A DNA stretch of 36,216 bases from Nitrococcus sp. (lineage in GTDB: Bacteria; Pseudomonadota; Gammaproteobacteria; Nitrococcales; Nitrococcaceae). Each line of letters opens with the position of its first letter. Position 1 is the stretch's first letter. Shown piece by piece: positions 25,727 to 33,629 of the stretch. The notes under the pieces were generated by a model that did not search any database, was not told the DNA's origin, and saw only the letters and a program-made list of their open reading frames with translations. The position numbers and the translations under genes are program-made. The stretch spans positions 1 through 36,216 of the forward strand of contig JAKDMQ010000008.1 of assembly GCA_030452265.1 (NCBI GenBank), given 5' to 3'.

Positions 25727-26644
25727 TTATTTTACGGCCACCCAGCCGCCTTGGCTACGGTGGGTCTTGTAAGGGTTGGCTTCGCCGGCCGGCTGGCGGG
25801 AGAAGCGTCGATAGCTCCATTGATACTGGCAGGGTCGCAGTCGAATCGCGGCCTCGATGACCCGGTTCAAAGCCGCTGCCGCTTGCAGCGGATCAGGGTC
25901 GCGGACAGCCTCATCCACCGCTCCCCAGTGCAGCCGATAGCCGCGCCCGTGCGCGAGGCGCTCGGCCCAGCCTATGACCATAGGGGCTTGGCTGCGGGCC
26001 GCGAGCTTGCTGAACAACGTCATGGTTTTCGCCGGCACCCCGAAAAAGGGTGCGAAAACGCCTTCTCTCCGCGGCTGCTGATCCGGCAGGATGCCGATTG
26101 CGCTACCGGCGCGCAGAGCCCGATACAGCGCCCGAATTCCGCCCGGACGCGCCGGCCAGAAACGCGCGCCGCTGCGCCCACGCGCGCTCCTGATCAAGTC
26201 CTCCAAATCGGCCTGCCGTGGCGCCCGATAGAGCGCGTGCAGACTCGTGCGCTTTGCCACCCACACCTGCAGCAGCTCCCAGGACCCGAGGTGGGGCGCG
26301 ATGATCAGCACGCCGCGACCGCTTGCGATCGCGGTATCCAGAATTTCGCCGCCCTCAACCTCCCGAATTAGACGTAGCAACCGCCGCGGTGGCCGATACC
26401 AAAGCGCCCCGAGCTCGAGCAGCGCCTTGGCCGATTCGCGCAAAGCGCAGCGGACCAAGGCTCGCTTGCGACGTACCGGCCAGTCGGAGAAACAAAGCTC
26501 GGCGTTGACCCGGGCGATGTGGCGAGCGTCGTTGGGAATCAGAGCGGCCAAGGTGCCGGCCAAAGCAGCGACCGCGTGCAGTAAAGGCAGCGGCAACCAT
26601 GCGAGCAGGCGCAGTAGATGCTCGATCAGATCGGCGCGCGACAA
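25727..26644 (-). CDS. Lipid A biosynthesis lauroyl/myristoyl acyltransferase (LpxL/HtrB family)
   Basis: LABLAT-family enzymes add secondary acyl chains to lipid A at the inner membrane. The protein has the hydrophobic N-terminal anchor, the family stretch ARVNAELCF, and the catalytic HX4E motif in APHLGSWEL (H118, E123). PDQQP and APFFGVPAKTMT follow. I place the start at TTG 26644, which gives 305 aa and has GGAG 6 bases upstream. The track ATG 26710 takes its first nine or so codons from dispersed repeat copy 3 and is unlikely. Which acyl chain or position it uses cannot be told. It follows the zf-CHCC gene on the same strand. Confidence 0.9.
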   Translation of the reverse strand: MSRADLIEHLLRLLAWLPLPLLHAVAALAGTLAALIPNDARHIARVNAELCFSDWPVRRKRALVRCALRESAKALLELGALWYRPPRRLLRLIREVEGGEILDTAIASGRGVLIIAPHLGSWELLQVWVAKRTSLHALYRAPRQADLEDLIRSARGRSGARFWPARPGGIRALYRALRAGSAIGILPDQQPRREGVFAPFFGVPAKTMTLFSKLAARSQAPMVIGWAERLAHGRGYRLHWGAVDEAVRDPDPLQAAAALNRVIEAAIRLRPCQYQWSYRRFSRQPAGEANPYKTHRSQGGWVAVK

Positions 26645-26688
26645 GTGCAGCTCCGGCGTGAAGCGACCTCGAGCGGCGGCCGGGAATA

Positions 26689-26722
26689 GGGCCCATTGAC
26701 ATCCACCCACGACGCGGCGCCG
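26689..26722 (+). repeat. Dispersed repeat, copy 3 (core only)
   Basis: The 23-bp core (26689-26711) matches copies 1 and 2 at 21 of 23 positions and extends into GACGCGGCGCCG, as in copy 2, then diverges. It lies between the zf-CHCC stop and the lpxL-type start, and it creates the false extended N-terminus MGGCQWALF in the ORF track. Confidence 0.75.
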
Positions 26723-26732
26723 TCCTGATTCG

Positions 26733-26987
26733 TCACTCCCGGCGGTGGTGTTCCCTGAGTGCCGGGTCGCTCGGGTCGAAGTCCTCGAGCCGATACTCGG
26801 CGCCGCAATACGGGCACTTGCCCTTACCCGTCTTATGCATTGGGATGTAGACCTTGGGGTGGGAGTTCCACAGGTACATCCCGGGCATGGGGCAGGACAG
26901 CGGCAAGTCGTCCACCGTCACCTCGTAGTGATTGGCGGCGCTGGGCTCAATCAAATCGTGACGATCGTGGGTCTGAGGATCAGGCAC
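26733..26987 (-). CDS. Zinc-finger (zf-CHCC) domain protein
   Basis: This 84-aa protein has the zf-CHCC layout of one cysteine and one histidine followed by CPYC: LSCPMPGMYLWNSHPKVYIPM, then KCPYCGAEY. The family is related to the zinc-binding NDUFS6 module and is of unknown function in bacteria; it often sits next to ilvE, as here. The start is GTG 26987 with GAGGGG about 8 bases upstream. The gap to ilvE is 25 bases, so co-transcription is likely. Confidence 0.9.
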   Translation of the reverse strand: MPDPQTHDRHDLIEPSAANHYEVTVDDLPLSCPMPGMYLWNSHPKVYIPMHKTGKGKCPYCGAEYRLEDFDPSDPALREHHRRE

Positions 26988-27012
26988 TTACGGGCCCCTC
27001 GTTCGAACGGCA

Positions 27013-27936
27013 TCAGCGCACCGCTACCAACCACTGCGGGTGGGCATCGCGCCGACCTTCTACTTGGTCGAAGAACAGGCTTTGCAGATGCTCGGTGACC
27101 GGGCCACGCTCGCCCGCGCCAATCTCCCGCTCATCCACCGCGCGGATCGGGGTCACCTCGGCCGCGGTGCCGGTAAAGAAGGCCTCATCCGCCGTGTAGA
27201 CTTCATCGCGCGTGATGCGTTTCTCCCGCACCTCGTAGCCCGCTTCCTGGGCCAGGGTAATCACCGCATCGCGGGTGACACCCGCCAGCGCCGAGGCCAG
27301 CTCCGGGGTGAAGATAGCTCCATCGTTGACAATGAAGAAATTCTCCCCCGAGCCTTCGGCGACGAATCCGTCCACATCCAGCAGCAGCGCCTCGTCGTAA
27401 CCGCACGTGACGGCCTCCTGCAATGCCAACATCGAGTTGATGTAGTGGCCGTTAGCCTTGGCCCGGCACATCGTCACGTTGACGTGATGGCGGGTGTATG
27501 AGGACGTTCTGACGCGGATGCCGCGCTGCATATTCTCCTCGCCGAGATAAGCCCCCCATTCCCAGGCGGCCACGCTGACGTGAGTGCGCAAGTTTTCCGC
27601 TCGCAGTCCCATACCCTCGGCCCCGTAATAGCACATGGGTCGTATGTAGGCGCTCTTCAGGGCGTTCTCACGCACGCAGTCAATGCAAGCCTGGTTGATC
27701 TCTTCCTGCGAGAATGGCATGTGCATGCCCAGGATCTTGGCGGAGCCAAACAGGCGCCGAGTATGCTCGCGCAGCCGGAAAATGGCGGGGCCGCTTACCG
27801 TATTGTACGCACGCACGCCCTCGAACACGCCAAGGCCGTAGTGGAGGGTATGGGTGAGCACATGAACCCTGGCCTCGCGCCAAGGCACGAGATCCCCGTC
27901 CATCCAGATGACTCCGTCGCGATCGGCCATGCTCAT
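27013..27936 (-). CDS. ilvE: Branched-chain amino acid aminotransferase
   Basis: IlvE transfers amino groups between glutamate and the keto acids of Val, Leu and Ile using PLP (class IV fold). The 307-aa protein has VHVLTHTLHYGLGVFEGVRAY at the N-terminus, IRPMCYYG, and the PLP lysine K160 in CRAKANGHYINSMLA. The signature DEALLLDVDGFVAEGSGENFF follows. The start ATG 27936 has a GAGGAG ribosome site at 7 bases. It lies 61 bases after glnE, a usual pairing. Confidence 0.96.
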   Translation of the reverse strand: MSMADRDGVIWMDGDLVPWREARVHVLTHTLHYGLGVFEGVRAYNTVSGPAIFRLREHTRRLFGSAKILGMHMPFSQEEINQACIDCVRENALKSAYIRPMCYYGAEGMGLRAENLRTHVSVAAWEWGAYLGEENMQRGIRVRTSSYTRHHVNVTMCRAKANGHYINSMLALQEAVTCGYDEALLLDVDGFVAEGSGENFFIVNDGAIFTPELASALAGVTRDAVITLAQEAGYEVREKRITRDEVYTADEAFFTGTAAEVTPIRAVDEREIGAGERGPVTEHLQSLFFDQVEGRRDAHPQWLVAVR

Positions 27937-27973
27937 CCCGCGCGCTCCTCAGAATTCGTTGGCCATCAAAGTC

Positions 27974-28008
27974 TCCTCACTCCTCACTCCTCACTCCTCA
28001 CTCCTCAC
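27974..28008 (-). repeat. Heptamer tandem repeat GTGAGGA x5
   Basis: Five perfect tandem copies of TCCTCAC on the plus strand (GTGAGGA on the minus strand). The glnE stop codon lies inside the array, so the last two glutamates and the TGA are repeat-encoded. The rest of the array lies in the glnE-ilvE gap and presents several GAGGA motifs 37 or more bases upstream of ilvE. Confidence 0.95.
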
Positions 28009-30898
28009 CCATGATCTCGCACCACAAATCCGCGACTCGACCGCGCTCCTCTGGCAGCGCTTCGCCCGCTATGCAAGCCGGTTCCTCCTGCAATGTCAGG
28101 CGGTGCACACGAGCGCGGTAGGCCCGATAAGCATCCGCGAGCAACCGTGCGTGACTCGGCGCAATCCAACCGCAGGAACTGAGCTCGTCCAGGAGTCGAA
28201 TATTGTCTGTATAGCGCAGCAGGCCCGGGTTATCCACGGCACACGCAAGGGTTCCATATTGCACCATAAATTCGATATCGACGATACCGCCGCGATCCTG
28301 CTTGAGGTCGAAGGTCCCCGGCTGATTAGCGGCCTTCTCGGCGCGCATGCGCGCGCGCATTTGCCTCACCTCCCGGCGCAGGCGCGGGATGTCGCGCCGG
28401 CGCATCAGCACCTGGCGGCGTATGGCGTTTACCTCCTCGGCCAAGCGCGGCGAGCCGGCGACTACGCGTGCGCGAACGAGTGCCTGATGCTCCCAGGTCC
28501 AGGCCTGATGCAACTGATAATTGGCAAAGGCATCGAGGCTCGAGGTGAGCAACCCGGCCTTGCCGTTTGGACGCAGCCGCATGTCGACGGCGTAGAGAAT
28601 GCCTCCCGGAGTCGGGGTGGTCAAAATGTGAATGATCCGCTGCACCAAGCGCGCGAAGAACACGGAATTGTCCACCCGGCGCGTGCCGTCCGTTAGCTGT
28701 TCTTCGCCACGCGCCTCATGGATGAATACGAGATCCAGATCCGAGCCGTAACCGAGCTCGAAACTGCCGAGCTTGCCATAGGCGAGGATGACCAATCCTT
28801 GTTGCACCCATTCGCCGCCCACGCGCCCGCTGGGTTGCCCGTAACGCTCGCTCACATCCCGCCAGGCCAAAGACAGTACCGCCTCGAGGATCACTTCTGC
28901 GATGTCCGTGAGATAATCACTGACCACCATCAACGGCACGGCGCCAGTGATGTCCGCGGCCGCCACGCGCAGGCTGTTGGCCTGTTTGCAATGGCGTAGC
29001 GCCTCCATCGGCTGCTCGAGATCCGCGCCCGATACGTTATCTAGCCGCTGCGCGAGCTCACGCTTGAGGGCATCACGGCCGAGTGGGGCATAGAGCGTGC
29101 GCGGGTCGAGCAGCTCGTCCAGCAGCACCGGATGGCGGGTGAGCAGGCGCGCGATCCAAAGGCTGCCCGCGCAGAGCTGGACCAGCTGCGAGAGCGCCAA
29201 CGGATGTTCGTTGAGCAACGCGAGATAGGCGGTACGCCGCGCGATCGACTCCAGCAGCGCGAGCACGCGGGGCAGGGTTGCATCCGGGCAGCGCCCAGCG
29301 CCCACGGCCCGAACCAGCATGGGCATGAGCCGATCGAGGCGGCTGCGCCCTTGCGCCGAGAGCGCCCGGCAGCTATAGCTCTCGTGCAACGCATCCAATC
29401 GCTCGCGCGCCTTGGCCGGCTCGCGATAGCCGGCGACGTAGAGGCGTTCGGCCGCCTCATCCGCTTGCGCCCTGCCGAGCCAGACATCGGCCAACTCGGC
29501 CTGCTCCTTATCGCCCCCGTCCTCACCCTGCGGCGCCATGAACACCTGGTCGAAATGCTCATGCACCTTCTGCCGCCAAGCCTCGAGCCTGTGCTGCAAA
29601 GCGTCGTAATCGGCATATCCCATGGCGTGAGCCAGGCGTAGACGATCGAGCGCCTCGCTTGGTAGATCGTGCGTCTGGCGATCATCCAGCATCTGCAATC
29701 GATTCTCGATCCGGCGCAGGAATCGATAGGCTTCGCTAAGCTCATCGCGGGCAAAGCGCGGTAGCTGACCCTGCTCGGCCAGACAGTCCAGGACGGGCAA
29801 CAGCCCGCGCCGGCGCAGCGCACGCTCCTGGCCGCCGCGGATGAGCTGAAAAACCTGACCGATGAACTCGACTTCCCGGATTCCGCCGCGACCCAGCTTG
29901 ATATTCTCCTCCAGACCCTTGCGCTCGACCTCGCGCGCGACCAGCGCCTTCATCGCGCGTAATGACTCCAGCGCTCCATAATCCAGGTAGCGTCGGTAGA
30001 CGAAAGGCGCGAGGTGCTCCAACAGCTGTCGACCGCGCTCGGAGTCGCCGCCGACCACCCGCGCTTTGATCAGGGCGTAACGCTCCCACTCTCGACCCTG
30101 ATGCTCGTAGTAGATCTCCATGCCGTTAAAGCTCATGACCAGCGGACCGCACTGGCCATAGGGGCGCAGGCGCATATCCACGCGGTAGACTTGACCGTCC
30201 GGAGTTTGTTCGTCGAGCACGGCGATGAGCTGACGCCCCAGTCGCGTGAAAAACTCCTCGTTGCTGAGCCGTCGAGAACCGTCTGTGCGACCCGCTTCCG
30301 GATAACAGAAGATGAGATCGATGTCCGAGGAGAAGTTGAGCTCTTGCCCGCCTAGCTTACCCATCCCCAGGACGACCATCCGCTGAGGCTCGCCGGCGTC
30401 AGCGCGCGGCCTCCCGCATTGATTGCATAGCCATTCATGCAGGCAGGTGAGCGCCTGGTCGATGCACGCATCGGCAAGTGCCGAGAGCTCGCGCAAGGTG
30501 TCATCGAGCTCTGCCCAGCCGGCGAGATCCCGCCAGGCAATGCGCACCATCTCTCGACGCCGAAAAGCGCGCAGCGCGGCCTTCAGGGATGCGATCTCAG
30601 AGACTTCGACCGCGCGCTGGCGCAGCCGCTTATAGTAACCATCGGCCGCGTACGGCTGCAGCAGGTCAGCGCTGTCAGCGAGCTCGCCTAGCAGCTCGGG
30701 GTAGCGCAGGCAGGCACGGACGACGAATTGGCTGCACGCCCACACCCGTGGTAGCGAGGCGAGCACGGGCTCGGCCTCGAGGCGCTGCGCCGGCTCGCCA
30801 AGCTCTTCCAGAGCGGCGCGTACTGCTTCGCACAAGGGCGCGGGCAGGCCGGCAATTGCATCACTAAGCGCGCTTTGCGATTGCTTGACGGATGTCAT
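27998..30898 (-). CDS. glnE: Bifunctional glutamine synthetase adenylyltransferase/adenylyl-removing enzyme
   Basis: GlnE adds and removes AMP on glutamine synthetase in response to PII state. The 966-aa length is typical. Two nucleotidyltransferase domains are visible: the N-terminal adenylyl-removing domain with GMGKLGGQELNFSSDIDLIF, and the C-terminal adenylyltransferase domain with AYGKLGSFELGYGSDLDLVF. Each keeps the GS-x-D-x-D metal-binding pair. The start is ATG 30898. The C-terminus is finished by the heptamer repeat. ilvE, zf-CHCC and lpxL follow on the same strand. Confidence 0.97.
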   Translation of the reverse strand: MTSVKQSQSALSDAIAGLPAPLCEAVRAALEELGEPAQRLEAEPVLASLPRVWACSQFVVRACLRYPELLGELADSADLLQPYAADGYYKRLRQRAVEVSEIASLKAALRAFRRREMVRIAWRDLAGWAELDDTLRELSALADACIDQALTCLHEWLCNQCGRPRADAGEPQRMVVLGMGKLGGQELNFSSDIDLIFCYPEAGRTDGSRRLSNEEFFTRLGRQLIAVLDEQTPDGQVYRVDMRLRPYGQCGPLVMSFNGMEIYYEHQGREWERYALIKARVVGGDSERGRQLLEHLAPFVYRRYLDYGALESLRAMKALVAREVERKGLEENIKLGRGGIREVEFIGQVFQLIRGGQERALRRRGLLPVLDCLAEQGQLPRFARDELSEAYRFLRRIENRLQMLDDRQTHDLPSEALDRLRLAHAMGYADYDALQHRLEAWRQKVHEHFDQVFMAPQGEDGGDKEQAELADVWLGRAQADEAAERLYVAGYREPAKARERLDALHESYSCRALSAQGRSRLDRLMPMLVRAVGAGRCPDATLPRVLALLESIARRTAYLALLNEHPLALSQLVQLCAGSLWIARLLTRHPVLLDELLDPRTLYAPLGRDALKRELAQRLDNVSGADLEQPMEALRHCKQANSLRVAAADITGAVPLMVVSDYLTDIAEVILEAVLSLAWRDVSERYGQPSGRVGGEWVQQGLVILAYGKLGSFELGYGSDLDLVFIHEARGEEQLTDGTRRVDNSVFFARLVQRIIHILTTPTPGGILYAVDMRLRPNGKAGLLTSSLDAFANYQLHQAWTWEHQALVRARVVAGSPRLAEEVNAIRRQVLMRRRDIPRLRREVRQMRARMRAEKAANQPGTFDLKQDRGGIVDIEFMVQYGTLACAVDNPGLLRYTDNIRLLDELSSCGWIAPSHARLLADAYRAYRARVHRLTLQEEPACIAGEALPEERGRVADLWCEIMGEE

Positions 30899-31256
30899 AT
30901 ATAACGGAGCTTACTGGGCGCTTGGAGTATCAAGCAACTAGCAGGCCCTAGTTCCAACTGCAACCCAAGCGCCTTCAACGGCGCGCGTGAGCGGGGTTTG
31001 GCGCCGTAACCCGCTGCATGAGCACCGTTGCAAACGGCGCAAGGCTGGTCTAATGTCCACGGTGGTTCGTGAACTGGCCGACGCTTTGCGCCGCGGGGCA
31101 ATCGGCCTCGCTTCGGTAGCGCCGCGGAGGAATCCGCCGCTCAGCAATCGACCCACGGGGCAAGCCAGCGGCTTGCATCCGTCACCGGGTTCCGGGCATG
31201 ACCTGGCGCTCCGGCGAATTAGGACAACATGGCAGATGACTGGCGAGTGACTGAAG
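30899..31256. other. Non-coding stretch between glnE and the RRM gene
   Basis: This is the divergent intergenic region. No supported gene: the short ORFs here lack family character. A perfect 6-bp inverted repeat AACTAG-caggcc-CTAGTT lies at 30936-30953 near glnE, containing TAGGGCCT on the minus strand. The rest presumably forms a long 5' leader for the RRM protein, but I see no clear promoter. Confidence 0.5.
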
Positions 31257-31544
31257 ATGAAATCGATCTATGTGGGGAACCTGCCTTTTACCGCATCCGA
31301 AGATGAAGTGCGAGATCTATTCGCGCAATACGGCGAGGTAAGTGAAGTGCGGCTCATCACCGACCGCGACACGGGGCGCCCACGGGGATTTGGCTTCGTG
31401 CGGATGTCTCCGGCCGAAGCTGACGCGGCTATCGAGGCCCTCAACGGGACCGAGCTCGGCGGACGTACCCTGCGTATCAATGAAGCACAGGAACGCCAGG
31501 AACGGCGGCCCCGGCAGCCGGGTCGTGGCCCTCGTCGCTTCTGA
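31257..31544 (+). CDS. RRM-domain RNA-binding protein
   Basis: This 95-aa protein is a single RNA-recognition motif with RNP2 (IYVGNL) at residues 4-9 and RNP1 (RGFGFVRM) around residue 43, followed by a short basic Arg/Pro/Gly tail (RRPRQPGRGPRRF). Small RRM proteins of this type are found in many proteobacteria and cyanobacteria, and in some are cold-induced. The target RNA is unknown. It is followed by a hairpin terminator, so it is probably a single-gene transcript. Confidence 0.93.
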   Translation: MKSIYVGNLPFTASEDEVRDLFAQYGEVSEVRLITDRDTGRPRGFGFVRMSPAEADAAIEALNGTELGGRTLRINEAQERQERRPRQPGRGPRRF

Positions 31545-31571
31545 TAACGTCGCAAACTAGCCATTGAAACC

Positions 31572-31606
31572 AGCCCCCAGCGAGGGAAACCGTTGGGGGC
31601 TTCGTG
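31572..31606 (+). terminator. Hairpin terminator after the RRM gene
   Basis: AGCCCCCA (31572-31579) pairs perfectly with TGGGGGCT (31594-31601) over a 14-base loop, followed by a short T-containing tail. It begins 28 bases past the stop codon. Confidence 0.65.
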
Positions 31607-31635
31607 TGTTAGTGGGCGCATCCCAACCGATAAAT

Positions 31636-31657
31636 GCATAATACTAGACTTGACCCC
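31636..31657. repeat. Solo repeat end at the 3' edge of the metallophosphoesterase gene
   Basis: AATACTAGACTTGACCCC here matches the two ends of the inverted-repeat element at 32656-32735 (CAAGTCTrGTATT core on the other strand). The metallophosphoesterase stop codon (TAG, 31646-31644) is part of this repeat, so its last few residues are repeat-encoded. Confidence 0.7.
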
Positions 31658-32606
31658 ACCGACACAAGTGATGCAGCACAACCTCGGGCCGGCAGTTGAA
31701 TCGCACGTCGACGATAGAGGAACCCGCGCCCACCGAGGTATAGCCGTACAGCGTGCGGTAGCGCCAGGCGCCGGCGGTAAAACTCCGCGGGCACTCGGCG
31801 TTGGTAAGCAATGCAATTCCGCCTGGCAGTCGGATCTGGCCACCGTGGGTGTGACCGCAGAGCACGGCGTCAAAGCCGCTATGGGCCGCCTGCCGGAATA
31901 GCTCGGGCGAGTGGCACAAGAGAATGCTGGGAGCCTGGTGTGGAACCCCATCGCAGGCCCTCTCTAGATTGTCCGTACGAAAGAAATGAGGGTCGTCGAC
32001 TCCAACGAGACAGAGGCTCTTACCGCCACGCTCGAGGCGAGCCCACTCATTGAGCAACAGCCGAATACCCATGGCCTCCATTGCCGGCACCATGTGGATA
32101 GAGTCGTGGTTTCCTAGGACGGCATACACTGGATCACGCAAGTGGCGGCGCAGGTAGTCAAGACCCTCCAGTGCCGGTTGCAGCGGACCGTACGTACGAT
32201 AACGATAATCTCCGGTCAATACGCAGACATCGTAATCGATCCCGCCTACCCGCTCGGCCAAAACCCTAGCGAATTCCGGATGGGCATCGATGTGTAGGTC
32301 CGAGAGCTGCAGCAGCCTCAAGCCTACCAAAGGCGCGGGCAGATTGCGGATCGGCAGGCGATGGTGGACGAGCGCAATATCCCGGGCATTGCGCTGGCCG
32401 CGGCGATAGAGGCCGGACAAACGCAAGGCGAGCCGCAGCAGCCGGCTCAAGGAAAGCGCATTCTCCGGATGGAAATAGGTGCGCCCGCGCCCGAACACGG
32501 GCGCTTCGCCTTCTGATTCGATGCCAAGACGCTGACGTAGGTGCACGGGGTCCACACGTGCGCTGAGCGTATCCATCGGTCCGAGACGTTGTAAAGGCTC
32601 GTGCAT
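31644..32606 (-). CDS. Metallophosphoesterase (YaeI-like)
   Basis: This is a calcineurin-type phosphoesterase with the full metal-site series: SDLHID, TGDYRY, LGNHDS, LCHSPE and GHTHGGQIRLPG. The YaeI/UDP-diacylglucosamine-like group acts on phosphoesters, but no substrate can be named. I take ATG 32606 (MHEPLQRLG, 320 aa); ATG 32576 (MDTLSARV) is an alternative. The 487-aa track version reads through the repeat element and into rsmJ antisense and is rejected. No membrane anchor is seen. The gene is bracketed by related repeats on both sides, and its last codons come from one of them. Confidence 0.88.
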   Translation of the reverse strand: MHEPLQRLGPMDTLSARVDPVHLRQRLGIESEGEAPVFGRGRTYFHPENALSLSRLLRLALRLSGLYRRGQRNARDIALVHHRLPIRNLPAPLVGLRLLQLSDLHIDAHPEFARVLAERVGGIDYDVCVLTGDYRYRTYGPLQPALEGLDYLRRHLRDPVYAVLGNHDSIHMVPAMEAMGIRLLLNEWARLERGGKSLCLVGVDDPHFFRTDNLERACDGVPHQAPSILLCHSPELFRQAAHSGFDAVLCGHTHGGQIRLPGGIALLTNAECPRSFTAGAWRYRTLYGYTSVGAGSSIVDVRFNCRPEVVLHHLCRWGQV

Positions 32607-32655
32607 AAGGTTCTCGTTTGAAGCACCGGCATCTTCGCCGTGATACGCCCCGATA

Positions 32656-32735
32656 GGGTCAAGTCTGGTATTGCGTATTCCACAGGTGCGCAAATCATCT
32701 AAGTATCTGGGATGCGCAATACTAGACTTGCCGCC
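32656..32735. repeat. 80-bp element with ~20-bp inverted ends
   Basis: The left end (32656-32675, CAAGTCTGGTATTGCG) and the right end (32715-32735, CGCAATACTAGACTTG) are inverted and agree at 15 of 16 core positions. The element ends 2 bases beyond the rsmJ stop codon (32738-32740). A third copy of the end lies at 31636. I infer a non-autonomous REP/MITE-like element. Confidence 0.75.
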
Positions 32736-32737
32736 AT

Positions 32738-33565
32738 TCATTCCGCGGCGCCCCGATAGACATCGAAGCGTGTGCTGCGTCCAACAATCTGATAGTCTGG
32801 CCGCTCTCCCGCCAGAGGCTCGGCATGCCGAGGGCGCTTGACCACTACCCGCTCGGTTGCGGTTTGTTGGGCGACTTGTAACAAAGTATCGGCAGTATCC
32901 ACTACCCCCAATAGTACTTGTAGGACCTGCATCTCCTTTCTGGGAGCCGCGCGCTTGATTTGCCGTGGATACATGGGATCGAGATAGACCACCTGCGGTC
33001 GCTCCTTGCGCGTGCACGTACGCAGCCAGGCCGCGGCATCGCCCGCGATGAGACGCATGCGAGCGAGGGAGCTCAGAGTGGGCGCCCGGCGGGCTGCGCG
33101 CTCGCACGCATCCTCCAGCAACGCAAAGACTACTGGGGATCGCTCGATTAGGGTTACGCGTGCACCGAGCTGCGCCAGGATGTAAGCATCACGCCCCAGC
33201 CCGGCGGTGGCATCCACCACTTGGCGCGAGCCATGCCGCGCCAGCCCGCAGGCGCGGGCGATGGCCTCACCTCGAGCGCTGGCACGATCGGCTCGATACG
33301 CCTGCTGGCCGCCGCTGAGCTGCGCGCGAACGGCAAGCTCCCGACCGGCCGTGCGCAATCGCAGCCACAACGCCTCAGGGCTGCACGCAAGATATAACCC
33401 CCGCGCTGGAGGGCATTCGATGAGTTTTGCATCGAGCCGCCGCGCGAGCGCCCGGGCCGCGGCGTGGCATTCCTCGGCGGTGGGCAGGACCCCGACTAGG
33501 CCAGCAGATCCAGGCAAGCTACTGATTGGATTGGTTGTGCCTAGGCGAGCGGGTGTGGTAAGCAT
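32738..33565 (-). CDS. rsmJ: 16S rRNA (guanine1516-N2)-methyltransferase RsmJ
   Basis: RsmJ methylates G1516 of 16S rRNA using SAM. Family features are the SAM motif VDATAGLGRDAYILAQLGA, the acidic ERSPVVFALLEDA, and the catalytic YLDPMYP (DPMYP motif), then VVVKRPRHAEPL. I place the start at ATG 33565 (MLTTPARLG, 275 aa); the track start at 33700 lies inside the divergent phaC gene. No strong ribosome site is seen. It is divergent from phaC with about 64 bases between. Confidence 0.93.
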   Translation of the reverse strand: MLTTPARLGTTNPISSLPGSAGLVGVLPTAEECHAAARALARRLDAKLIECPPARGLYLACSPEALWLRLRTAGRELAVRAQLSGGQQAYRADRASARGEAIARACGLARHGSRQVVDATAGLGRDAYILAQLGARVTLIERSPVVFALLEDACERAARRAPTLSSLARMRLIAGDAAAWLRTCTRKERPQVVYLDPMYPRQIKRAAPRKEMQVLQVLLGVVDTADTLLQVAQQTATERVVVKRPRHAEPLAGERPDYQIVGRSTRFDVYRGAAE

Positions 33566-33629
33566 GCGCAATTCGTAGTTTTCCCATTTTGCGCAAGAAG
33601 GTTTCGCGCAATGAAGGTAGCGCCAAGCG

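Noticed and set aside
30938-31250. Small ORFs on both strands between glnE and the RRM gene
   Set aside because: They are overlapping, Arg-rich, lack ribosome sites and resemble no family.
31644-33107. 487-aa version of the metallophosphoesterase
   Set aside because: Its first ~165 residues are antisense-like read-through of rsmJ in another frame plus the inverted-repeat element; homology begins near ATG 32606.
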